Numbered from the stretch's first letter, positions 1 to 6,023 are shown. The stretch is 6,557 nt of DNA from an uncultured Sulfurovum sp. (GCA_902727905.1 CACVAR010000422.1:1-6557); one strand, 5' to 3'. Notes: generated by a model from the sequence alone, not told the origin. A program made the numbers and translations.

Positions 1-90
1 AATCTTTATATTCTTTTTATTTAAAATAAACTTTAATTAATATTTAATTAATTAAAATTAATAAAAAATTAATATTATAGGAGCTATACA
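1..90 (+). other. Very AT-rich upstream region of the lipoprotein gene
   Basis: These 90 bases are almost entirely A and T, with overlapping TTAATTAA-type runs at about 34-75. They probably hold the promoter of the lipoprotein gene. There are so many TATAAT-like hexamers (for example TATATT at 7-12 and TATTAT at 74-79) that no single -10 box can be chosen. The only clear element is the Shine-Dalgarno sequence AGGAG at 79-83. No coding region is seen here. Confidence 0.4.
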
Positions 91-324
91 ATGCTTTCTT
101 TAGTTCAAAAACCTATCTTTATCATATTTTTATTATTGCTTACTGGCTGTATGTCTAAAAATAATGGTAAATATCATACGCAATACTCTTATCATCCTTA
201 CTATGACCTATATGCAAAAAAAATGTCTGGTACTGCCCCAATAAAAAAAATCAAATCAACTAAAAGTAAACAAAAACAAGCAAAGAGTTCTTTAAGTAAC
301 AAAAGTAGATACCCCACTGAATAG
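91..324 (+). CDS. Small putative lipoprotein of unknown function (77 aa)
   Basis: I do not recognise the family. Residues 1-20 form a lipoprotein signal: a short n-region with Lys7, a strongly hydrophobic stretch (about residues 8-17) and a lipobox LTGC, with Cys20 as the predicted lipidated residue. After cleavage by signal peptidase II a mature peptide of about 58 residues would remain. Its first part is rich in Tyr and His (about residues 28-41) and its second is very rich in Lys, Ser and Gln (about 43-73), so it is strongly basic and probably disordered. The start is supported by AGGAG at 79-83, seven bases before the ATG. It precedes the TPP riboswitch, but a separate promoter candidate lies between, so a shared role in thiamine uptake is not established. 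It is probably a real gene because signal, lipobox and ribosome binding site agree. Confidence 0.7.
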   Translation: MLSLVQKPIFIIFLLLLTGCMSKNNGKYHTQYSYHPYYDLYAKKMSGTAPIKKIKSTKSKQKQAKSSLSNKSRYPTE

Positions 325-339
325 TCTGGTCTTACTTAA

Positions 340-368
340 TTACTATTTAATGTTATTTGTTGTATAAA
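340..368 (+). promoter_or_regulatory. Candidate promoter for the TPP-riboswitch operon
   Basis: TATAAA at 363-368 is preceded directly by TG and is a reasonable -10 box. It would place the transcript start near 374-376, about six bases before the first paired base of the riboswitch at 381, which is the expected geometry. A 17-base spacer puts the -35 position at 340-345 (TTACTA), a weak match, as is common in this phylum where -35 boxes are poorly conserved. The position relative to the aptamer is the main support. Confidence 0.45.
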
Positions 369-380
369 GCGCTTATCAAT

Positions 381-463
381 CTCTCGGGGTGCTAAAATCT
401 TTTAGATTAAAGCTGAGAAAACCCGTTGAACTTGAACTGGATAATTCCAGCGTAGGGAAGAGT
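381..463 (+). ncRNA. TPP riboswitch aptamer (THI element)
   Basis: The leader carries the conserved blocks of the thiamine pyrophosphate aptamer in order: CGGGGTGC at 385-392, CTGAGA at 413-418, ACCCGTTGAAC at 421-431, CTGGATAATTCCAG at 437-450 and CGTAGGGAAG at 451-460. Visible helices are a short P1 (381-384 with 459-462), P2 (GGGT 387-390 with ACCC 421-424), a variable P3 arm (391-393 with 411-413, then 396-400 with 404-408) and the P5 hairpin (437-440 with 447-450). By family knowledge TPP binds the P2-P3 and P4-P5 arms and stabilises P1. It lies in the leader of the TonB-dependent receptor and PnuC-type transporter genes and so marks them as thiamine-responsive. Confidence 0.96.
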
Positions 464-498
464 TAACAAGCATAATTAATTTATATTGGTTATACCTT

Positions 499-534
499 AC
501 TTTTCCCTGCAAATCTAGATTTCTATCAAGGGAA
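499..534 (+). promoter_or_regulatory. Riboswitch expression platform with Shine-Dalgarno-sequestering hairpin
   Basis: The C-rich strand at 503-508 (TTCCCT) is exactly complementary to AGGGAA at 529-534, which contains the ribosome binding site of the receptor gene seven bases before its ATG at 541. A small inner helix, AAAT 511-514 with ATTT 519-522 around CTAG, would cap the hairpin. The same C-rich strand, extended to 499-510, can instead pair over 12 bp, two of them G-U, with 452-463, the 3' part of the aptamer and P1. The two pairings exclude each other. No U-run follows the hairpin, so control of translation rather than transcription termination is inferred. Confidence 0.75.
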
Positions 535-540
535 CAAAAT

Positions 541-2658
541 ATGACAACTAACAACTTAACTTTATCAAGCATTACAGCAAGTATTATCTTGACCTCATCT
601 GCTTTTGCACAAACTTCTGAGAACAGTAATGAACTCGATCCAATCGTAGTAAGTGCCGACTTTAGAGAAGCAAAGCTTTCACAAACTTCAAAAGCTATTA
701 CCGTTATTGGTGAAGAAGAACTTTACGACAAATCTTCTAAAACATTTGTTGACACACTCGCAGCCACACCAAATGTAAATTTTTCAGCTGGTGCTTCCAA
801 AGCAAAATATGTGCAAATTCGTGGAATTGGTGAACGTAGCCAATTTGTTACACCCGTTAACCCTTCAGTAGGGATTAACGTTGATGGTATTGATTTTTCG
901 CAAGGGGCATTAGGCATTAGCATGTTTGACACACAGCAAATAGAAGTACTACGAGGTCCTCAAGGTACAACTTTTGGTTCAAATGGTATGGCTGGAGTTA
1001 TTAATGTAAAATCAAATGAACCAACTAAAGAAACAACAGGTAAAATAGAAGCCACTGTAGGTAACTATAATACAAAAGCTTTTGGTGCTGCTTTAGGTGG
1101 GACATTAGTGGAAGATAAACTTTTAGGACGTGTTTCAGTTTATAAAAATAAATCTGATGGTTTTATGAAAAACTCATTTCTAAATCGTGAAGACACTAAT
1201 AACATTAATGAGTTTGCCACTAAAGCACAACTTAGATGGTTAGCAACAGATGAACATACAATTGATTTAAACTTAATGCACACAGATGTAAATAATGGGT
1301 ACGATGCATTTACTTTTGATAATTCACGTACTTCACAAGCTGATCAACCAGGGAAAGATACACAAACAACAAATGCATTCTCATTAACTTCTACTTCTCA
1401 GATTAATTCTAAAATGCACCTAATAGCAAACTTAGGACAAAGTCGTTCAGATTCAGAGTACTCTTTTGATGTTGACTGGTCAAACCCTAATCAGTTTACT
1501 GCTGCACAAGGACCATACGCTGCATTTGACCAATATCTTCGTGATAGAAAACAAACAAATATGGATGTTAGGTTGGTTTCAGATGAAGATGGACGTATTT
1601 TTAATGCAAGTACAGCATGGACAGTTGGTGCATACTATAGAGATCAAAATGAAAAATTAATCAGAAATTATACCTATTTACCTAGTCAATTTAATAGTGA
1701 CTATCAAACAGATACTGTAGCTGCCTATGGTCAACTTGATTCAAAATTAAATGACAAGCTCACATTAATTACGGGTTTAAGAGTTGAAGAGTGGAAAGCA
1801 AATTATTCTGATTCAGATGCTGTTGCTATTAAGACCAGAGAAACACTTATTGGTGGAAAAGTTGGATTAAATTATGAAGCAAATGATGACACACTATTTT
1901 ATACAACACTTTCAAAAGGTTATAAACCAGGTGGTGTCAATGCTGACAACTCACTAACAGCAGATGAAAAAGAGTATTCAACTGAAGGTTTATGGAATCT
2001 TGACCTAGGTGTAAACTCATCACATATGGACAACACCTTAACAAGTCGTTTAAACCTTTTCTATGGGAAGAGAGATGACCAACAAGTAAAAAGTTCTAAT
2101 ACAAAACTACGTGCTGATGGTAGTACTGACTTTATAGATTTTACCTCTAATGCTGCAAAAGGTTCTTACTATGGTTTAGAATCTGAATTAAATTACTACC
2201 CTACTGACACACTACACCTCTTTACAAGTATAGGTTTATTAAAGGCTGAATTTGACACTTTCAACGAGCCAAACCCTACTTATACAAGCTTAACAGGTAG
2301 AGCACCAGCTCAGTCACCATCATATCAGTTTAATGTTGGTGGAGATGTAATGTTAGGAAATGCGCTAACATTAAAAGCGAATGTAGAAGGTAGAGGAGCT
2401 GCTTTCTATTCAAATAGACAATTAGCTTCACAACCAGCTTATAAAGCAGATGCATATAAACTTGTAAACACAAGCTTAGAATACACTAATAGTGATTGGA
2501 CAGCTACAGTTTGGGCAAGAAATGTTACAGATGAAGATTATACTACTAGAGGTTTTGGAAGTTTTGGAAACAACCCTGGAAATGGTTATACAACAGAACT
2601 GTATACGCAGCAAGGTATGCCAAGAACTGTTGGTGTAACTGTTTCACGTGATTTTTAA
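541..2658 (+). CDS. TonB-dependent outer-membrane receptor, probable thiamine (or thiamine-precursor) importer
   Basis: An outer-membrane gated beta-barrel that takes up a scarce ligand using energy from TonB-ExbB-ExbD. Residues 1-23 form a signal peptide ending AFA before Gln24, although its n-region has no Lys or Arg. A TonB-box-like segment DPIVVSA lies at about 33-39. The plug domain spans about 48-157, with VQIRGIGERS at 91-100 and the hallmark IEVLRGPQGTTFGSNGMAG at 134-152. The rest is a 22-strand-type barrel ending in the C-terminal Phe expected for insertion by the BAM complex. At 705 residues it is normal in length. The ATG is fixed by AGGGA seven bases upstream. The ligand is inferred from the TPP riboswitch in its leader and the PnuC-type gene nine bases downstream; sequence alone would also allow a siderophore or other ligand. 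Confidence 0.93.
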   Translation: MTTNNLTLSSITASIILTSSAFAQTSENSNELDPIVVSADFREAKLSQTSKAITVIGEEELYDKSSKTFVDTLAATPNVNFSAGASKAKYVQIRGIGERSQFVTPVNPSVGINVDGIDFSQGALGISMFDTQQIEVLRGPQGTTFGSNGMAGVINVKSNEPTKETTGKIEATVGNYNTKAFGAALGGTLVEDKLLGRVSVYKNKSDGFMKNSFLNREDTNNINEFATKAQLRWLATDEHTIDLNLMHTDVNNGYDAFTFDNSRTSQADQPGKDTQTTNAFSLTSTSQINSKMHLIANLGQSRSDSEYSFDVDWSNPNQFTAAQGPYAAFDQYLRDRKQTNMDVRLVSDEDGRIFNASTAWTVGAYYRDQNEKLIRNYTYLPSQFNSDYQTDTVAAYGQLDSKLNDKLTLITGLRVEEWKANYSDSDAVAIKTRETLIGGKVGLNYEANDDTLFYTTLSKGYKPGGVNADNSLTADEKEYSTEGLWNLDLGVNSSHMDNTLTSRLNLFYGKRDDQQVKSSNTKLRADGSTDFIDFTSNAAKGSYYGLESELNYYPTDTLHLFTSIGLLKAEFDTFNEPNPTYTSLTGRAPAQSPSYQFNVGGDVMLGNALTLKANVEGRGAAFYSNRQLASQPAYKADAYKLVNTSLEYTNSDWTATVWARNVTDEDYTTRGFGSFGNNPGNGYTTELYTQQGMPRTVGVTVSRDF

Positions 2659-2667
2659 GGAATAAAA

Positions 2668-3273
2668 ATGAACCTTGACCTAAACTCCACGCTTTTAGCA
2701 CTCCAAGCTATGTCTGCTTGGGAAAGTGTAGCAGCACTATTAGGTGTTGCCTATGTTATCTTAGCAGCTAAAGAGTCTTTATGGGCTTGGGTCTTTGGTT
2801 TCTTTTCTACCTTTATCTACACCATTATCTTTTGGGAGGGAGCGTTACTCTCTTCCTCCTTCTTAAACTTTTACTACATGCTTATGGCTGTTTATGGTTA
2901 CTATAGCTGGAAAAATGTTTCTGAAGAGAAAATGTTAGAAATTCAAATCTATTCACTTTCAAGGCATCTAAAGCTAATAGGAATTGGGATAGTGATGAGC
3001 CTTTTACTAGGTTACCTCTCAACCACCTATACCGATGCTAAGCTTGCTTATATGGATGCTTTTGTAATGGTTTTTTCCATTATTACAACGTGGTTATTAA
3101 CACAAAAGGTATTGGAAAATTGGCTTTATTGGATAGTGATTGATTCGGTGGCTGTTGTTCTTTACTTTAACACAGGTTACTTGGCTACAGTTGTTCTTTT
3201 TGCTATTTACATAGTATTAGCTATTTATGCTTATGCTACATGGAAAAAAGAATTTAAAGGGAAAAGTGCTTAA
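2668..3273 (+). CDS. pnuT: PnuC-family inner-membrane vitamin transporter, probably thiamine type (PnuT)
   Basis: A PnuC/PnuT-family facilitator, whose members carry unphosphorylated vitamins such as nicotinamide riboside or thiamine down a gradient, with trapping by phosphorylation in the cytoplasm. The 201 residues hold about seven hydrophobic segments (roughly 17-34, 36-54, 58-80, 101-117, 127-146, 150-167, 170-192). Family-like aromatic signatures are ESLWAWVFGFFST at 36-48, FYYMLMAVYGYYSW at 68-81 and ENWLYWIVIDSVAVVLYF at 150-167. The start is supported by TAAGGA at 2656-2661, overlapping the stop of the receptor gene. The nine-base gap implies one transcript and therefore shared TPP control, which favours thiamine or its pyrimidine over nicotinamide riboside. 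No kinase for trapping thiamine is encoded in this operon within the window. The family call is firm; the substrate is inferred. Confidence 0.88.
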   Translation: MNLDLNSTLLALQAMSAWESVAALLGVAYVILAAKESLWAWVFGFFSTFIYTIIFWEGALLSSSFLNFYYMLMAVYGYYSWKNVSEEKMLEIQIYSLSRHLKLIGIGIVMSLLLGYLSTTYTDAKLAYMDAFVMVFSIITTWLLTQKVLENWLYWIVIDSVAVVLYFNTGYLATVVLFAIYIVLAIYAYATWKKEFKGKSA

Positions 3274-3283
3274 CACTTCCCTT
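3257..3283. terminator. Inverted repeat at the convergent gene ends, possible bidirectional terminator
   Basis: AAGGG (3257-3261) pairs with CCCTT (3279-3283) and AAGTG (3264-3268) with CACTT (3274-3278), giving a 10-bp stem with a two-base bulge and the loop CTTAA. The loop holds the overlapping stop codons of the transporter gene and thiD. On the - strand a T-rich stretch with six consecutive T lies at about 3245-3250, a few bases past the stem. On the + strand there is no clear T-run. Termination is therefore more plausible for the nusA-tenA-thiD transcript than for the receptor-transporter one. Confidence 0.4.
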
Positions 3284-4082
3284 CCAAGTTATAAAAATGA
3301 TGAATAGGACCGTTTCCTTTTCCCAGTATTTTATCTTTTCCAGCATCAATAGCTTCATTTAAATAGGTACACGCTTTAACAACAGCTTCTTCTAGTTTAA
3401 ATCCTAAAGCTAAATTGGTCGCTATGCTTGAAGAAAGTGAGCAACCTGTTCCATGTGTATGCTTTGTATCAACACTTTTATTATTGATAATCATAACTTT
3501 TCCTGTCTCTTTACTATAAAGTGCATCTGTCATTAAAGTCTCTAATTCTAAATGCCCTCCTTTTAAAAGTACAGAAACTGAGAACTTTTCACCTATCTCT
3601 TTTGCTGATGCTTCCAAATTTTCAAGCGTAATGTTATGACCTATGATTAACTCTGCTTCAGGAATATTAGGTGTAATCAAATAAGTTTTAGGGAAAAATG
3701 CTTTAAGTGCCATAACAGCATCTTCACTAATAAGTTTATCACCCGAAGTCGCTACCATAACAGGGTCTAAAACAATTTTACTGATGTTATAAGAAGCTAA
3801 AGTTTCTTGAACTGTTTGAATGACTTCAGATGAATGTAACATTCCAATCTTAACAGCAGCAAACTCAATGTCTGAAAGAACAGCATCCATTTGTGCTTTA
3901 ATATGTTCTATGGGTAGAGGATGAATGTCCGTAACCCCTTGCGTATTTTGTGCCGTTGTTGCTGTAATAACCGTTGCAGCATATCCACCATTAGCAGAGA
4001 TACTTTTTATATCGGCTTGTATACCAGCACATCCACCCGAATCTGAACCAGCAATGCTTAAAACACTGTTATATCTATCCAT
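3270..4082 (-). CDS. thiD: Hydroxymethylpyrimidine/phosphomethylpyrimidine kinase ThiD
   Basis: Phosphorylates 4-amino-5-hydroxymethyl-2-methylpyrimidine (HMP) to HMP-P and then HMP-PP, the pyrimidine substrate of thiamine phosphate synthase, in the cytoplasm. The 270 residues match a stand-alone ribokinase-fold ThiD. The N-terminal substrate motif IAGSDSGGCAGIQADIK runs from 10 to 26, AQNTQGV at 44-50 includes Gln45 (matching the pyrimidine-contacting Gln of the Salmonella enzyme), DPVM starts at Asp106, TPNIPEAE is at 137-144, KGGH at 174-177, and the anion-hole GTGC at 211-214 ends in the catalytic Cys214. Cys18 replaces the usual third Gly of the GGGAG motif. GGAG lies seven bases before the ATG, which directly follows the tenA stop codon. 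No ThiE fusion is present. Its stop overlaps that of the convergent transporter gene by 4 bp. Confidence 0.96.
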   Translation of the reverse strand: MDRYNSVLSIAGSDSGGCAGIQADIKSISANGGYAATVITATTAQNTQGVTDIHPLPIEHIKAQMDAVLSDIEFAAVKIGMLHSSEVIQTVQETLASYNISKIVLDPVMVATSGDKLISEDAVMALKAFFPKTYLITPNIPEAELIIGHNITLENLEASAKEIGEKFSVSVLLKGGHLELETLMTDALYSKETGKVMIINNKSVDTKHTHGTGCSLSSSIATNLALGFKLEEAVVKACTYLNEAIDAGKDKILGKGNGPIHHFYNLEGKC

Positions 4083-4736
4083 TTATATACTCCATTTTTC
4101 TTGTTTATAAGCAGAGTCCCAAAACATCCATTCCATTTTAGAAGTTTTAATAAATACTTCTTCCATAATCTTTAAATTTTCTGGTGAAGCTGTGGCTGCA
4201 TATTTATTTGTAATTTCAAGTGCCTTGGCAACTGAATCAGCAAACTCTTCACCTGCATACGTGTCAATCCATGATTGATATGGGTTATTATCTTTATTTA
4301 TTTGATGTGCTATGATATAATCACCTACCTCTTTATAGATAGAGAAACAAGGCAAAACTGCAGCTAACCCAACTTCTACAGAATAAGTATTAACAATACG
4401 TGCCATATAGGAAGTATATAGCTCACACGTTGGACTCACTTCTGAATTGACATACTTTTTATCTAAAAATAATTGATGTAAAGCTTTCTCTACTTCAATA
4501 ATACCCGTAGCAGCTTCCAAATAAAACTGAGTCTCTTCAGCTTCATAACACTTGATTCCTACATTTGAAAGTATTTTAGTATACTCTGAAAGATAAAGCG
4601 TATCTTGATTTACATAAAATCCAAAAACATCTTTATCTAAGGTTCCAGCCATCAAATCTTTTATAAATCCATGACCCACAATCTCTTGAAAAACAGGCTC
4701 AGCTTTAGCCCTTACTTCATCATACCAACTCATCAT
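4083..4736 (-). CDS. tenA: Aminopyrimidine aminohydrolase / thiaminase II, TenA
   Basis: TenA-family salvage enzyme. It hydrolyses 4-amino-5-aminomethyl-2-methylpyrimidine, a thiamine breakdown product, to HMP, and can also cleave thiamine. All-helical, 217 residues, the usual length. Residues matching the known active site are Asp45 in YVNQDTLYL (41-49), Tyr107 in SPTCELYTSY (101-110), the nucleophile Cys130 in AAVLPCFSIY (125-134), and Glu202 in MEWMFWDSAY (201-210). The cysteine places it in the TenA_C class, whose usual product HMP is the substrate of ThiD, encoded next. The start has two consecutive ATG codons (4736 and 4733); the first is used here. It follows the nusA stop by three bases with no good Shine-Dalgarno sequence, so translation probably depends on ribosomes finishing nusA. 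No TPP riboswitch is seen before it. Confidence 0.94.
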   Translation of the reverse strand: MMSWYDEVRAKAEPVFQEIVGHGFIKDLMAGTLDKDVFGFYVNQDTLYLSEYTKILSNVGIKCYEAEETQFYLEAATGIIEVEKALHQLFLDKKYVNSEVSPTCELYTSYMARIVNTYSVEVGLAAVLPCFSIYKEVGDYIIAHQINKDNNPYQSWIDTYAGEEFADSVAKALEITNKYAATASPENLKIMEEVFIKTSKMEWMFWDSAYKQEKWSI

Positions 4737-4739
4737 CTA

Positions 4740-5882
4740 CTACTTAAATAGGTCTGCTAATGCATCAGTATTAGTTGTTTTTTCTGTCTCTGGAATCATG
4801 TTTCCAGAACTCTCACCTGTTCTATCGGTTACACCCTCTACTTCATTAAGTTCAATGGTATATCCTGTTAGCATTGAAGCCAAACGGATATTGATACCTG
4901 CCTTACCAATGGCTTTTGCTTTTTGATCAGAAGTAATGTTAACTATCGCTTTCTTTTCAGTCGTTGAAGTTACTTTTACACTTTGAGCAATGGCTGGTGA
5001 CAATGCTCTGGTAATAAATACTTCAGGAATTGGTGAATAGTCAACACAGTCAATGTTTTCACCATTTAATTCAGAACTTACAGCATTAATTCTTGTACCT
5101 TTAACACCAACAGCAGCACCAATAGGATCAATGTTAGGGAAATCAGTTTTCAATGCCAGTTTTGCACGTTGTCCAGGAATTCTTGATGATGCCATAATCT
5201 GTACTGATTCGTCTTCAATTTCAGGTACCTCTTTTGCCATAAGCTTTTCTAAAAACTTTGGTGCAGTTCGTGTAAGTTCTAAAAACATTCCCATCTCAGG
5301 GTCAATGCTTACAAAACGTAAAAGTGCTTTTACTGTATCACCACGCTTAAACTTTTCACCTTTAATACGGTTACGTTGAGAAAGTAAGCCTTTAAGCTCT
5401 CCAATCTCTACAAAAGTATTATCATCATCATCAACACGATTCACCGTACCAATCATTACGGTATTTACTTTATCTTTATATTTAGTAAATAAATCTTGTT
5501 CTACTTGTCTTTGAATATGGTATTGCAACTCTTTAAAAAGGTTAAATGAAGCTGTACGACCATGATCTTCCAGTACAAATGGTGAACGTAATTGGTCTCC
5601 CAATTCTAAATCTTCCCCATACTCTTCTTGTGCTTCTTCTAGCGACATTACAGCATCAGGTTCTGTCTCCAATCTCTCATCATCATCTTTTACAATGGTG
5701 ATAACTTGCTCAACAGAATAGTCTCTAACATCCATATCTACGGTAGCTTCAAATGCTGAGGTATAAGTTGTACATCTTTTTGCTGTTTTAATTAGTGCTT
5801 CTTTAAATGCATCAACAGCTGAGTCAAGCGAAATATTTTTCTCATGTGCCATCGCTTCTATAATATCTACAATTTTTTCCAT
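4740..5882 (-). CDS. nusA: Transcription termination/antitermination factor NusA
   Basis: Cytoplasmic RNA polymerase-binding protein that modulates pausing, intrinsic termination and antitermination. From the chosen start it has 380 residues: the N-terminal polymerase-binding domain (about 1-135), an S1 domain (about 143-203, GTVNRV onward), KH1 with GVKGTR at 259-264 and KH2 with IGKAG at 325-329. A short tail follows, ending ALADLFK. The C-terminal acidic repeats of the E. coli protein are absent, as is usual in Campylobacterota. An ATG seven codons upstream (5903) would give a longer protein, but AAAGGA at 5889-5894 lies six bases before the ATG at 5882, and the protein then begins MEKIVDIIE, as expected for this phylum. 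It heads a co-oriented group with tenA and thiD and ends with two consecutive TAG codons. Confidence 0.96.
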   Translation of the reverse strand: MEKIVDIIEAMAHEKNISLDSAVDAFKEALIKTAKRCTTYTSAFEATVDMDVRDYSVEQVITIVKDDDERLETEPDAVMSLEEAQEEYGEDLELGDQLRSPFVLEDHGRTASFNLFKELQYHIQRQVEQDLFTKYKDKVNTVMIGTVNRVDDDDNTFVEIGELKGLLSQRNRIKGEKFKRGDTVKALLRFVSIDPEMGMFLELTRTAPKFLEKLMAKEVPEIEDESVQIMASSRIPGQRAKLALKTDFPNIDPIGAAVGVKGTRINAVSSELNGENIDCVDYSPIPEVFITRALSPAIAQSVKVTSTTEKKAIVNITSDQKAKAIGKAGINIRLASMLTGYTIELNEVEGVTDRTGESSGNMIPETEKTTNTDALADLFK

Positions 5883-5888
5883 AAAATA

Positions 5889-5894
5889 TCCTTT
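5889..5894 (-). promoter_or_regulatory. Ribosome binding site that decides the nusA start
   Basis: AAAGGA on the - strand, six bases before the ATG at 5882-5880. It lies inside the reading frame that would begin at the upstream ATG (5903-5901), and that ATG has no good site of its own, so the shorter NusA is preferred. Confidence 0.75.
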
Positions 5895-5990
5895 TTCAAT
5901 CATTTCAAACAGAGTTGTTGAAATCTACTAAACAGAAACTTAACATGCGTTACAATTCGGTGTGATTTTGTCTTTTGTTTGAAGAGTTGA

Positions 5991-5996
5991 ATTATA
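5991..5996 (-). promoter_or_regulatory. Candidate -10 box of the nusA-tenA-thiD promoter
   Basis: A perfect TATAAT on the - strand, in the context GATATAATTC, would start transcription near 5984 and give a leader of about 100 bases before nusA. The -35 position (6014-6019) reads TTTTCC, a weak match. No riboswitch, THI-box or other recognisable element is seen in the leader. Confidence 0.45.
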
Positions 5997-6023
5997 TCTA
6001 AACTTACCTTTAAGGAAAAGAGG

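Noticed and set aside
34..75. AT-rich palindromic runs as an attachment site, origin or operator
   Set aside because: Simple TTAATTAA-type repetition in a low-GC intergenic region gives palindromes by chance; there is no integrase, flanking repeat or DnaA-box cluster.
367..374. Palindrome AAGCGCTT before the riboswitch as an operator
   Set aside because: Only 8 bp and located at the expected transcript start, with no second copy or matching regulator gene; not enough to call a site.
503..534. The leader hairpin as a rho-independent terminator
   Set aside because: No run of T follows it; the sequence goes straight through the ribosome binding site to the ATG, so translational control fits better.
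723..932. 69-codon open frame on the - strand inside the receptor gene
   Set aside because: Fully contained antisense to the plug-domain coding region, with no domain, signal or ribosome binding site of note; a shadow of the real gene.
1466..1660. 64-codon open frame in another + frame inside the receptor gene
   Set aside because: Overlaps the barrel coding region and encodes no recognisable protein; the receptor frame is continuous through it, so it is not a frameshift remnant.
541..2658. Receptor as a siderophore or cobalamin (BtuB) receptor
   Set aside because: The leader holds a TPP aptamer, not a cobalamin riboswitch, no Fur-box-like repeat is evident, and the partner gene is PnuC-type. 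The sequence alone does not fully exclude another ligand.
2668..3273. Carrier as a nicotinamide riboside (PnuC) transporter
   Set aside because: Co-transcription behind a TPP riboswitch and no NadR or other NAD-salvage gene nearby make thiamine-type specificity more likely; the fold alone would fit either.
3925..4110. 61-codon + strand open frame antisense to the thiD start
   Set aside because: It is the complement of the conserved ThiD N-terminal motif; its hydrophobic, Cys-rich look is a by-product of that.
5053..5379. 108-codon + strand open frame antisense to nusA
   Set aside because: Covers the conserved S1/KH1 region of nusA on the other strand and has no family features.
5883..5903. 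Longer NusA starting at the upstream in-frame ATG (5903), adding seven residues
   Set aside because: The best ribosome binding site (AAAGGA, 5889-5894) lies inside that extension and is well spaced for the ATG at 5882, and MEKIVDIIE fits the family N-terminus.
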